Below are positions 5,908 to 12,718 of a stretch of 12,718 bases of DNA, piece by piece. The position numbers were made by a program, and so were the translations under genes. Numbering within the stretch: the stretch's first letter is position 1; each line of letters begins with the position of its first letter. This DNA is from DAIDKA01 sp035506335 (GTDB taxonomy: Bacteria > Pseudomonadota > Gammaproteobacteria > Steroidobacterales > Steroidobacteraceae), in contig DATJPN010000147.1 in assembly GCA_035506335.1 (NCBI GenBank), positions 1 through 12,718 on the forward strand. Reading direction: 5' to 3'. Below the pieces are notes generated by a model. That model saw nothing but the letters and a program-made list of their open reading frames with translations. It was not told the origin of the DNA and made no database searches.

Positions 5908-8022
5908 TTAATGCTCAAGCTCGCGCTTCAAGGCGCGGGCGCGTTCGCCCACGAAGGCGCGTATGTCCTCGGCCTGTCCGGGCGTCACGACCTGCTTCCA
6001 GCTGATCATGCCGCGCGCGGCGAGCGCGCCCCCGATGACCACCTCCCGCCAGCCCTCCGGGCTCGTCAGGAAGGCTGAACGACGCAGGTCCGGGACGATG
6101 TTGGGCGAGACGGCGTCGAACCCGTGGCATAGCCCGCAGCGGGCGCCATAGAGGGTCTCGCCGCGCGCGACCTGGGCGCTGCCGGCGACCACGGCCGGCG
6201 GGTTCGGCGGCGGCGCGGCAGGCGGATCCGGCGGCAGTACCGCGGTGCCGTTCAGCTTGAAGGCGATCAGCCGGCCGTTGTGGCGGATCCGGGGCGTTGC
6301 GGTGCCGGAGTAGATCAGGGCGCCGGCGATCACCGCGACGTATTGTTCGCCGCCGGCCATGTACGTGACCGGCCCACCGGGCAGGGCATCCGGGGTATTC
6401 CAGGACCACAGCGGCCGGCCATCGGTGGCCCGCAGGGCGACGAAGGTTCCGAGCACGCCTTCGCGGGTCTGGCCCTGGAATATGAGGTTGCCGGCCGTCG
6501 TGAGCACGCCGCCGCCGGATCCCGGCACCGTGAAGGCCGCCTTGCGGGTGAGGGGATTCCACGCCAGCAGGTAGCTCTTGCGGGGGGGCATGTGGGGACG
6601 GGCATCCACGGCCCCGTGGGTCGCGGCGTCCAGGTCGACGCCGATCTGCTCGAGGCCCGCATCGTAGCGATAGTCCTTCGTCGGCGCGTAGTAGGTGGCG
6701 GTCTGCGCCGCCGGCAGGTACAGCAGGCCCGTCTTGGGGTTGAAGGCCACCGGATACCAGCTGTGCGCGCCGCCGCCGCCGGGAACGCCCAGCCACGGAC
6801 GGTCCTTGTAGAGCGCCGCGGCGACGACTTGCGGCCGCCCCGTGACCGGATCCACGCCCGTGGCCCAGTTGATGCCCGGCACGAAGGCATCCGCCGAGAG
6901 CAGCTTCCCGGTCTTGCGGTCGAGCACGTAGAGGAAGCCGTTCTTGGGCGCGTGCAGCAGCACCTTGCGCGTGCCGCCGGCCAGCGGCAGGTCCACGAGC
7001 GTCATGTCCGCGATCGCATCGTAGTCCCAGCGGTCGCCCGGGGTCTCCTGGTAGTGCCAGCGGTAGGCTCCGGTGTCGGCATCGACCGCGATGATCGAGG
7101 AGATGAAAAGGTTGTCGCCGCCGCCATTGGAGCGGTAGTTCTGGTTCCACGGGAAGCCGTTGCCGGTGGCCATGTAGATCTGGTTGAAGTCCGGGTCGTA
7201 GACCAGCGCATTCCAGACCTGGCCGCCGCCACCGTATTTCGCCCAGTCCCCAGACCAGGTCGCAAGCGCCCGGGTCTTCAACACCTCATCCGAGGCCGCG
7301 CCATCGGGCGGCCCGTTCGGATCCGCGGGTACGGTGTAGAACCGCCAGAGGAGTTTCCCGGTGCGTGCATCGTAGGCGCTCACGAAACCGCGACCGCCGA
7401 AATCCGCACCGGCGTTGCCGATGTAGATCTTGCCGTGCGCGGCGCGCGGTGCACCCGTGCTCGAATAGCGGCGACTCGGGTACTCGAACATGCGCACGCT
7501 CCACGCGGGCCTGCCGGTAGCCGCATCGAGCGCGATGAGCCGCCCGTCGAGGGATGCGACATAGACCCTGCCCTCGTAGACCGCCACGCCGCGGTTGACC
7601 ACGTCGCAGCACACGTGGGCCCCGGTCGGTCCCGGCACCTTCGGATCGTAGAACCAGATCTGTCGGCCGGTCGCGGCATCGAGCGCGTACACCTTGCTCC
7701 AGGCGGTGCTCACGTACATGACGCCGTCCACGACGAGCGGCGTCGCTTCCTGGCCGCGCCCGGTGTCGAACTGCGTGGTCCACGCGGGCTTAAGCGCACT
7801 CACCGTGTCGGTGTTGATGCCGGTGAGCCGCGAATAGCGCAGTTCCTGCCAGTCGCCGCCGTGCGTGAGCCAGTTTTCCGGGTGCTCGTCGGCGTGGCTC
7901 AGGCGCTCGTCGGTGACATCGCCGGCGCGCGACGCGCCGGTCGCGGCCCGCGGCGCCACCGCGACCGCGAGCGCCAGCACGAAGCACATGACGCCCAGGT
8001 GCAGATGGAGTGTGTTTTTCAT
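5908..8022 (-). CDS. PQQ-dependent quinohaemoprotein alcohol dehydrogenase (type II, periplasmic)
   Basis: This 704-residue periplasmic enzyme oxidises a primary alcohol or aldehyde with pyrroloquinoline quinone and passes electrons through its own haem c to the respiratory chain. Order: Sec signal peptide (about 1-30); PQQ beta-propeller (about 45-595) with repeated tryptophan-docking strands; Pro-rich linker (597-610); cytochrome c domain (about 615-700). Key residues are the vicinal disulfide Cys138-Cys139 over PQQ, Asn288 in ATGNGFPWN, catalytic Asp333 in RWDYD, haem motif CGLCH (629-633) and probable axial Met672. Asp335 sits two residues after the catalytic Asp, the lanthanide-type arrangement. 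Asp207 in GADFGGRG replaces the usual metal-binding Glu. The reading frame stays open to 8496, but only the ATG at 8022 gives a signal peptide without overlapping the divergent gene; it lacks a good ribosome site. The divergent partner is the MBL-fold gene, 55 bp away. PQQ synthesis genes are not in the window. Confidence 0.93.
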   Translation of the reverse strand: MKNTLHLHLGVMCFVLALAVAVAPRAATGASRAGDVTDERLSHADEHPENWLTHGGDWQELRYSRLTGINTDTVSALKPAWTTQFDTGRGQEATPLVVDGVMYVSTAWSKVYALDAATGRQIWFYDPKVPGPTGAHVCCDVVNRGVAVYEGRVYVASLDGRLIALDAATGRPAWSVRMFEYPSRRYSSTGAPRAAHGKIYIGNAGADFGGRGFVSAYDARTGKLLWRFYTVPADPNGPPDGAASDEVLKTRALATWSGDWAKYGGGGQVWNALVYDPDFNQIYMATGNGFPWNQNYRSNGGGDNLFISSIIAVDADTGAYRWHYQETPGDRWDYDAIADMTLVDLPLAGGTRKVLLHAPKNGFLYVLDRKTGKLLSADAFVPGINWATGVDPVTGRPQVVAAALYKDRPWLGVPGGGGAHSWYPVAFNPKTGLLYLPAAQTATYYAPTKDYRYDAGLEQIGVDLDAATHGAVDARPHMPPRKSYLLAWNPLTRKAAFTVPGSGGGVLTTAGNLIFQGQTREGVLGTFVALRATDGRPLWSWNTPDALPGGPVTYMAGGEQYVAVIAGALIYSGTATPRIRHNGRLIAFKLNGTAVLPPDPPAAPPPNPPAVVAGSAQVARGETLYGARCGLCHGFDAVSPNIVPDLRRSAFLTSPEGWREVVIGGALAARGMISWKQVVTPGQAEDIRAFVGERARALKRELEH

Positions 8023-8028
8023 GCAATT

Positions 8029-8040
8029 CACAAGCTTGTG
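8029..8040. promoter_or_regulatory. Perfect 12-bp palindrome in the divergent intergenic region (operator candidate)
   Basis: CACAAGCTTGTG is a perfect inverted repeat with no spacer. It lies six bases upstream of the dehydrogenase start codon and 37 bases before the MBL-fold start. The flanking bases do not extend the symmetry. Its place between two divergent, functionally plausible partners fits a dimeric regulator site acting on both, but no regulator gene is in the window, so this is inference. Confidence 0.35.
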
Positions 8041-8064
8041 TGTGCGGTGGCCGGCGTAATCCCG

Positions 8065-8070
8065 TAAAAT
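8065..8070 (+). promoter_or_regulatory. Candidate -10 element immediately before the MBL-fold gene
   Basis: TAAAAT matches five of six bases of the TATAAT consensus and ends seven bases before the ATG at 8078. A transcript from it would begin at or next to the start codon and so be leaderless, which fits the absence of any Shine-Dalgarno sequence there. No good -35 box is seen at the usual distance. Confidence 0.3.
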
Positions 8071-8077
8071 TCGTAAC

Positions 8078-9067
8078 ATGAGAATCATCGATTCATCGCG
8101 CCGGTACGGGGCGCACCGGATCAGCCGGCGCCGTGTCCTCGGCGGTGCGCTCGCCGGGGCCGCGGGGCTCGCGGCCGGCGCCCTCGTCCCGCGCCTGACG
8201 CTGGCCGGCGCGGATTCGCCGGCCGGATCGGGAATCCTCCACACGGCGCTCTCCGATACCCTGCACCTGTTCCAGGGCGCGGGGGGCAACGTGGTCGCGG
8301 CCATGGCGGCCGATGGCGTGCTGATGGTGGACGGCGGGCTCGAGCAGCACAGTCCGGCGCTGCTGGCGCAGGTCGCGGCGGTGTCCGGCGGCCGCCCCGT
8401 GAAGCTGCTCCTGAATACGCACTGGCATTGGGACCACACCGGTTCGAATGCCACGCTCGGCAAGGCCGGGGCCAGGATCATCGCGCACGAGAACACGCGG
8501 CTGTGGCTCGGAACCCGCGTTGATTCGAAATGGGAGCACCGTGTCTATCCCCCTCAGCCGGCGCACGCGTGGCCGACACAGACATTCTTCTATGGCTCGC
8601 AGAAGCTCGAATTCGGCGGCCAGGATGTCGAGTACGCGATCATGCCGCAGGCGCATACGGATGGCGACATCTATGTGATCTTTCCGCGCGAAAACGTGCT
8701 GGTGGCCGGCGGTGTCGTGAGCGGAGGCGGCTATCCGCTTCCTGACTACTGCACCGGCGGCTGGCTCGGCGGCATGATCGACGGATTGAAGATGCTGCTG
8801 GCAAAGGCCGACGCCGGCACCCGGATCATCTCCGGCGCCGGGGCGACCCGTACCCGCGAGGACCTCCAGGCGCAGCTGGACCTGTGCACGGCGGTGCTCG
8901 CGAAGATCGGCACGAGCTACTTCAAGGGCCAGACCTGGCAGGAATTCCAGGCCTCGGGTCCCACCGCCGAGTTCGATGCGCGCTGGGGCAATCCGGATCC
9001 CTTCCTCAAGATGGCCTATGACGGAGCCTGGTATCACGTCAATGAGATTCGCAGGTATTCACGCTGA
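8078..9067 (+). CDS. Tat-exported metallo-beta-lactamase-fold protein with incomplete metal site
   Basis: This 329-residue protein has the metallo-beta-lactamase hydrolase fold. A twin-arginine signal, SRRRVLGG (16-23), followed by a hydrophobic Ala/Gly stretch to about 45, predicts export of a folded protein. The signature HWHWDH is intact (His115, His117, Asp119, His120) and His193 in QAHTDGD supplies motif 3. The motif 4 aspartate, normally GD in this subgroup, reads GG (Gly212), and the motif 5 histidine, normally PGHG, reads SGAG (Ala254). The three-His first zinc site could therefore form while the second is largely lost, so a standard two-zinc hydrolase reaction is doubtful. It is the first gene of a plus-strand operon, with its TGA one base before the next ATG, and diverges from the PQQ dehydrogenase. 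Related MBL proteins occur near quinoprotein genes (SoxH-related types), but the substrate here is unknown. Confidence 0.88.
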   Translation: MRIIDSSRRYGAHRISRRRVLGGALAGAAGLAAGALVPRLTLAGADSPAGSGILHTALSDTLHLFQGAGGNVVAAMAADGVLMVDGGLEQHSPALLAQVAAVSGGRPVKLLLNTHWHWDHTGSNATLGKAGARIIAHENTRLWLGTRVDSKWEHRVYPPQPAHAWPTQTFFYGSQKLEFGGQDVEYAIMPQAHTDGDIYVIFPRENVLVAGGVVSGGGYPLPDYCTGGWLGGMIDGLKMLLAKADAGTRIISGAGATRTREDLQAQLDLCTAVLAKIGTSYFKGQTWQEFQASGPTAEFDARWGNPDPFLKMAYDGAWYHVNEIRRYSR

Positions 9068-9068
9068 T

Positions 9069-11576
9069 ATGAATGTTCCCAAGGACCGCAATCCGGTGAG
9101 AACCCGGATCCTCGCAGGCGTGGGCGCCGCGCTGCTCCTGTCGGGCGCGCAGGCGCAGCAGCCGGTGGCCCAGGCGCACGCGCCGGCCTTCAAGGGCGAC
9201 TGGCACCTGCTGCAGACCTACTGCGAGAAATGCCACAACTCCGAGGATTGGGCCGGCGGCGTGGCCTTCGACACGATGAGTGCCGACGGGGCCGGCGCCG
9301 ATGCCCGGATCTGGGAGGAGGCGATCATCAAGTTGCGCGGCGGGTTGATGCCGCCGCCGGGCAAGCCGCAGCCGGATGCCGCCGCCCGCCAGGCCTTCGA
9401 GCGTTCGACCGAGGATTTCCTGAACCAGTACGGCGCCGCGCACCCGGATCCCGGGCACATGGTGCTGCACCGGTTGAACCGCAACGAATACGCCAACGCG
9501 ATCGAGGATCTGCTGGGCGTCTCGGTGGACCCGAACGCGCTGCTGCCGCGCGACGACAAGAGCGGCAACTTCGACAACATCGCGGAAGTCCTCAAGGTCT
9601 CCCCGACGTTCCTCGACCAGTACTTCTCCGCCGCCCGGCAGGTGACGGTGGCGGCGATCGGCAGTCCGCATGCCCGCACCCAGGACAACTTCTTCAACGG
9701 ACCGCCCGAGCCCCAGGAATACCAGTACATGCATGTCGACGGGCTGCCGCTGGGGACCCGCGGCGGCATGCTCTTCACCCATGTATTCCCGGCCGACGGC
9801 GAATACCGCTTCACCATCAACGGGCTGGTTGGCGCCGGGTACCTGTGGGGCGAACTGGATCCGAACACCCTGATCATCACCGTCGATGGCAAGCGTGTCT
9901 TCCAGGGACAGCTCGGCGGCCCGAAGGACCTGGATGCGGTGGACCTGCAGCAGGCGGCGGGCCTGACCATGATCAATGACCGGTTCCGGAACGTCCCGGT
10001 CAACATCACCGCCGGTGAGCACCGCATCGGCATCACCTTCGTCCAGACGAGCGCCGCGGAGACCAACGAGATCCTGCACGCCTTCGTTCCGGTGGCCGGC
10101 ATGGGCCAGCCGGTCAATGGCAACTCGAGTGGCCCGCGGCTCGCGAACGTGGAGATCAAGGGCCCGATGGTGGCGAAGGGTGTGAGCGAGACGCGCAGCC
10201 GCCGCCGGATATTCACCTGCTACCCGAAGAGCGCCGGGCAGGAAACCCCCTGTGCCCACGAGATCTTCTCGAGCATCGCGCAGCGCGCATTCCGCCGGCC
10301 GGTCACCGAGGCTGACCTGAAGGGCGCCATGGATTTCTACGCGCAGGGGCGCCGGGAGGGCGGGGACTTCGATGCCGGCATCCAGAAGGGACTGCTCGCG
10401 ATTCTCGTCAGCCCGAAGTTCCTGTTCCGGATGCATGAGCCCCCGGCGGGCACGGTCCCGGGGCAGCCGTTCGCGCTCAACGACATCGACCTGGCTTCGC
10501 GCCTGTCGTTCTTCCTCTGGGCGGGTCCCCCGGACGAGGAACTCATCAAGGTCGCCGCGGACGGCCGGCTGCGCGACCTGCCGGTGCTCGACGCGCAGGT
10601 GCGCCGGATGCTGAAGGATCCCCGTGCCCACACCCTCGTCACCGACTTCGCCTTCGAGTGGCTGAACATCCACGGGCTGGAGCTCGTCGACCCGGACACG
10701 AACCTGTTCCCCGACTACACCTCGGACCTCGAACCGGCCTTCGAAAAGGAAGTCGAGCTCTTCGTCGGCAATGTGTTCGAATCCGACGGCAGCGTCATGG
10801 ACCTGATGACGTCCAATCGCACGTACCTCAATGAGCGCCTGGCCCTGCACTACCGGATCCCGAATGTGCGCGGGGGCGAGTTCCGTGCCGTCACCGTGCC
10901 GGATTACCGGCGCGGCCTGCTCGGCAAGGGCGCCGTGCTGATGACCACCTCGTACGCGAACCGGACCTCGGTCGTGCTGCGCGGCGCCTACGTCCTCGAC
11001 AAGTTCCTGGGGACGCCGCCGACCGCGCCGCCGCCGGGCGTGCCGGGATTCATGGAGAGCCAGGAAGGCGCCGACCAGCTCACCGTGCGGGCGCGCATGG
11101 AGCTGCATCGCACCCAGCCGATGTGCAATGCCTGCCATGCCATCATCGATCCGGTCGGGCTGTCGATGGAGAACTTCAACGCCCTGGGCCAGTGGCGCGA
11201 CAAGGATATCGATGCCGGCACGCCGATCGATGCCACCGTCAAGCTCGCCGACGGCACGCTCGTCCACGGCATCGGCGATCTGCGAGCCTACATGGTGAGC
11301 CATGCCTCGCAGTTCGTCGAAACCTTCACGGGCAACCTGATGTCCTATGGACTGGGACGCGGCCTGGCGTATTACGACATGCCCACCGTCCGGGCGATCG
11401 TGCGCGAGACCGCCCGCAACAACTACCGCTTCTCCGACATCGTGCTGGGAATCGTCAACAGCCAGGCGTTCCGCTATGACGAGATTCCCTTGAAGTCGCC
11501 GGGGGAGACCCCAACTAGCACGCATACGACCGCAAGTCTCACCACACCGGCGCCCGTACCGGCCGGCGCCATGTAG
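9069..11576 (+). CDS. Exported di-haem DUF1587/DUF1595/DUF1592/DUF1588/DUF1585 protein
   Basis: This 835-residue protein belongs to a large uncharacterised family of haem c proteins best known from Planctomycetes and Acidobacteria. A Sec signal peptide spans about 1-30, ending GAQAQQ. Domains in order: a planctomycete-type cytochrome c with CEKCH (52-56) and MPPPGKP (94-100, likely axial Met); DUF1587 with LHRLNRNEYANAIEDLLG (133-150); a beta-sandwich-like insert (about 235-345); a Cys384/Cys395 pair leading into DUF1595 (about 398-454); DUF1592 (about 468-600); DUF1588 (about 614-710) with the second haem motif CNACH (686-690); DUF1585 (about 735-802). A Pro/Thr-rich tail (808-835) follows. 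The ATG at 9069 is chosen because it begins the signal peptide and lies one base after the MBL stop; the frame is open upstream to 8976 but inside that gene. The probable role is periplasmic electron transfer or oxidation, together with the HXXSHH protein next to it. The reaction is unknown. Confidence 0.9.
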   Translation: MNVPKDRNPVRTRILAGVGAALLLSGAQAQQPVAQAHAPAFKGDWHLLQTYCEKCHNSEDWAGGVAFDTMSADGAGADARIWEEAIIKLRGGLMPPPGKPQPDAAARQAFERSTEDFLNQYGAAHPDPGHMVLHRLNRNEYANAIEDLLGVSVDPNALLPRDDKSGNFDNIAEVLKVSPTFLDQYFSAARQVTVAAIGSPHARTQDNFFNGPPEPQEYQYMHVDGLPLGTRGGMLFTHVFPADGEYRFTINGLVGAGYLWGELDPNTLIITVDGKRVFQGQLGGPKDLDAVDLQQAAGLTMINDRFRNVPVNITAGEHRIGITFVQTSAAETNEILHAFVPVAGMGQPVNGNSSGPRLANVEIKGPMVAKGVSETRSRRRIFTCYPKSAGQETPCAHEIFSSIAQRAFRRPVTEADLKGAMDFYAQGRREGGDFDAGIQKGLLAILVSPKFLFRMHEPPAGTVPGQPFALNDIDLASRLSFFLWAGPPDEELIKVAADGRLRDLPVLDAQVRRMLKDPRAHTLVTDFAFEWLNIHGLELVDPDTNLFPDYTSDLEPAFEKEVELFVGNVFESDGSVMDLMTSNRTYLNERLALHYRIPNVRGGEFRAVTVPDYRRGLLGKGAVLMTTSYANRTSVVLRGAYVLDKFLGTPPTAPPPGVPGFMESQEGADQLTVRARMELHRTQPMCNACHAIIDPVGLSMENFNALGQWRDKDIDAGTPIDATVKLADGTLVHGIGDLRAYMVSHASQFVETFTGNLMSYGLGRGLAYYDMPTVRAIVRETARNNYRFSDIVLGIVNSQAFRYDEIPLKSPGETPTSTHTTASLTTPAPVPAGAM

Positions 11577-11579
11577 GGA
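11575..11579 (+). promoter_or_regulatory. Ribosome binding site of the HXXSHH gene
   Basis: AGGGA overlaps the last two bases of the upstream stop codon and lies eight bases before the ATG at 11588. It supports that start and tight coupling of the two genes. Confidence 0.5.
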
Positions 11580-11587
11580 ACTCAAGC

Positions 11588-12718
11588 ATGTTCATCACCC
11601 GCAAGCACCTGAATCGACGCACCGTCCTGCGCGGACTGGGTGTGAGTGTCGGCCTGCCCCTGCTCGAGGCGATGATTCCGGCCGCCACGGCCATCGCGAA
11701 GACCGCCGCCGCCCCCAAGCCGCGGGTCGGGTTCGTCTACTTTCCGCATGGCGCGGTCATGGACCGGTGGACACCGAAGGCCGAAGGGGCGGACTTCGAT
11801 TTTCCCGAGATCATCGCTTCGCTGAAGCCGTTCCAGAAGCATACGACCATCATCACGGGCCTGGAGAACAAGTCGGCCATCGCCGCGCCGGTGCACGCGA
11901 TCACCCCGGGGACCTGGCTCTCCTGCGTCCCGCCGCGCATCAGCCATGATCCCTTCGGCGGCGTCACCATCGACCAGATCGCTGCGCAGAAGATCGGCCA
12001 GGAGACCTCCATGCCCTCGCTGGAGGTGGCGACCGAGGAGCGCGGCGGCGAAGGCTCCTGCGACCGCAACTACGGCTGCAGCTATGGCAAGACCATCGCC
12101 TTCAGCACCCCGTCCACGCCGCTGCCGATGGAACACAACCCGCGCAAGGTCTTCCAGCAGATGTTCGGCCAGGGGGATACCGCGGATGAGCGCGCCTCCC
12201 TGCTGCGTGAAAACTCCAGCATCATCGATCTGGTGCGCGCCGATGCCTCGGACCTGTCACGGACCCTCGGCGCCCGTGACCGCTCGATGCTCTCGGACTA
12301 CCTGGACCAGGTGCAGGAAATCCAGCGGCGGCTCGAGAAGATGGAACATCGGGACATGTCGCAGATGCAGATACCGGACGCGCCGGCCGGGATTCCGGCC
12401 GCGTTCGACGAGCACATGCACATCATGTACGACCTGATCGCGCTCGCGTACCAGGCGAACCTCACGCGGGTGGCCACCATGATGGTGGCCGCCGAGGTGA
12501 GCAACCAGCCGTATACCTTCATCGGTGTCAACGACGCGTTCCATCCGCTGTCGCATCACCAGAACGACCCGGCAAAGATGGCGCGCCTCGCCAAGGTGCA
12601 GGCCTTCAACACCTCGATGTTCGCGAAGTTCATCAAGCGGCTCTCGGAGCTGCCGGACGGCGAGGGGACGATGCTCGACAATTCCATCATCCTGTTCGGC
12701 AGCAACATGAGCAACAGC
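11588..12718 (+). CDS. Tat-exported HXXSHH-motif (DUF1552) protein, 3' end outside window
   Basis: The first 377 codons are present with no stop; the gene runs off the right edge. The N-terminus carries a twin-arginine signal, NRRTVLRGLGV (9-19), followed by a hydrophobic stretch to about residue 36, so the protein is probably exported folded. The family-naming HXXSHH motif is exact: His319-Pro-Leu-Ser-His-His324. Further conserved-looking blocks are VGFVYFPHG (47-55), near the mature start, and IILFGSNMSNS (367-377) at the cut. Family members usually end some tens of residues later. The gene starts 11 bases after the DUF1592-type stop; this order is recurrent in many genomes, and the two proteins probably work together. 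The three exported genes 8078-12718 form one operon. The biochemical function of the family is not established to my knowledge. Extra cysteines at 113, 158 and 164 are present; their role is unknown. Confidence 0.9.
   Translation, partial: MFITRKHLNRRTVLRGLGVSVGLPLLEAMIPAATAIAKTAAAPKPRVGFVYFPHGAVMDRWTPKAEGADFDFPEIIASLKPFQKHTTIITGLENKSAIAAPVHAITPGTWLSCVPPRISHDPFGGVTIDQIAAQKIGQETSMPSLEVATEERGGEGSCDRNYGCSYGKTIAFSTPSTPLPMEHNPRKVFQQMFGQGDTADERASLLRENSSIIDLVRADASDLSRTLGARDRSMLSDYLDQVQEIQRRLEKMEHRDMSQMQIPDAPAGIPAAFDEHMHIMYDLIALAYQANLTRVATMMVAAEVSNQPYTFIGVNDAFHPLSHHQNDPAKMARLAKVQAFNTSMFAKFIKRLSELPDGEGTMLDNSIILFGSNMSNS

Noticed and set aside
6280..8067. 595-codon plus-strand open frame antisense to the PQQ dehydrogenase
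   Set aside because: Shadow composition; the opposite strand encodes an evident quinohaemoprotein.
8023..8496. N-terminal extension of the PQQ dehydrogenase to 8496
   Set aside because: The 158 extra residues are antisense to the MBL gene, low in complexity, and would bury the clear signal peptide starting at 8022.
8976..9068. N-terminal extension of the DUF1592-type protein to 8976
   Set aside because: It overlaps the MBL coding sequence in another frame; the signal peptide begins at the ATG at 9069.
9039..11585. 848-codon minus-strand open frame covering the DUF1592-type gene
   Set aside because: It mirrors the real gene exactly, is rich in Arg, His, Val and Asp, and has no recognisable motif; the plus-strand protein has two haem sites and known domains.

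Overview
This is a high-GC (roughly two-thirds G+C), gene-dense window with no mobile element, tRNA, rRNA or CRISPR array that I can see. The mix points to a Gram-negative, probably soil or water gammaproteobacterium (Steroidobacteraceae-like would fit): a PQQ- and haem-dependent periplasmic alcohol dehydrogenase, Sec and Tat signal peptides, an E. coli-like gamma-glutamyltransferase, and a DUF1592/DUF1552 (HXXSHH) pair. Such pairs are also abundant in Planctomycetes and Acidobacteria, so the taxonomic call is inference.

Left half, minus strand (72-5787). Four genes lie head to tail with gaps of 2, 40 and 16 bases and look like one operon. In order of transcription they are: a thiamine-pyrophosphate enzyme of the acetolactate-synthase/decarboxylase superfamily; a signal-less NMT1/THI5-like protein with a periplasmic-binding-protein fold; an MHS-type major facilitator permease; and a periplasmic gamma-glutamyltransferase. 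A reasonable but unproven reading is a scavenging pathway. In it, GGT trims a gamma-glutamyl or related compound in the periplasm, the permease imports the product, and the TPP enzyme splits or decarboxylates a 2-oxo acid made from it.

Middle (5908-8022, minus strand). A single-subunit quinohaemoprotein alcohol dehydrogenase (eight-bladed PQQ domain plus C-terminal cytochrome c) lies 120 bp upstream of the TPP gene on the same strand. Its active site carries the Asp-Tyr-Asp arrangement associated with lanthanide-dependent enzymes.

Right half, plus strand (8078-12718). Transcribed away from the dehydrogenase across a 55-bp intergenic region that contains a perfect 12-bp palindrome are: a Tat-exported metallo-beta-lactamase-fold protein whose second metal site is missing; a large Sec-exported di-haem DUF1587/1595/1592/1588/1585 protein; and a Tat-exported HXXSHH (DUF1552) protein cut by the window end. 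Together with the dehydrogenase these form a compact, all-exported set that looks like an undescribed periplasmic oxidation module. This is the most interesting part of the window.
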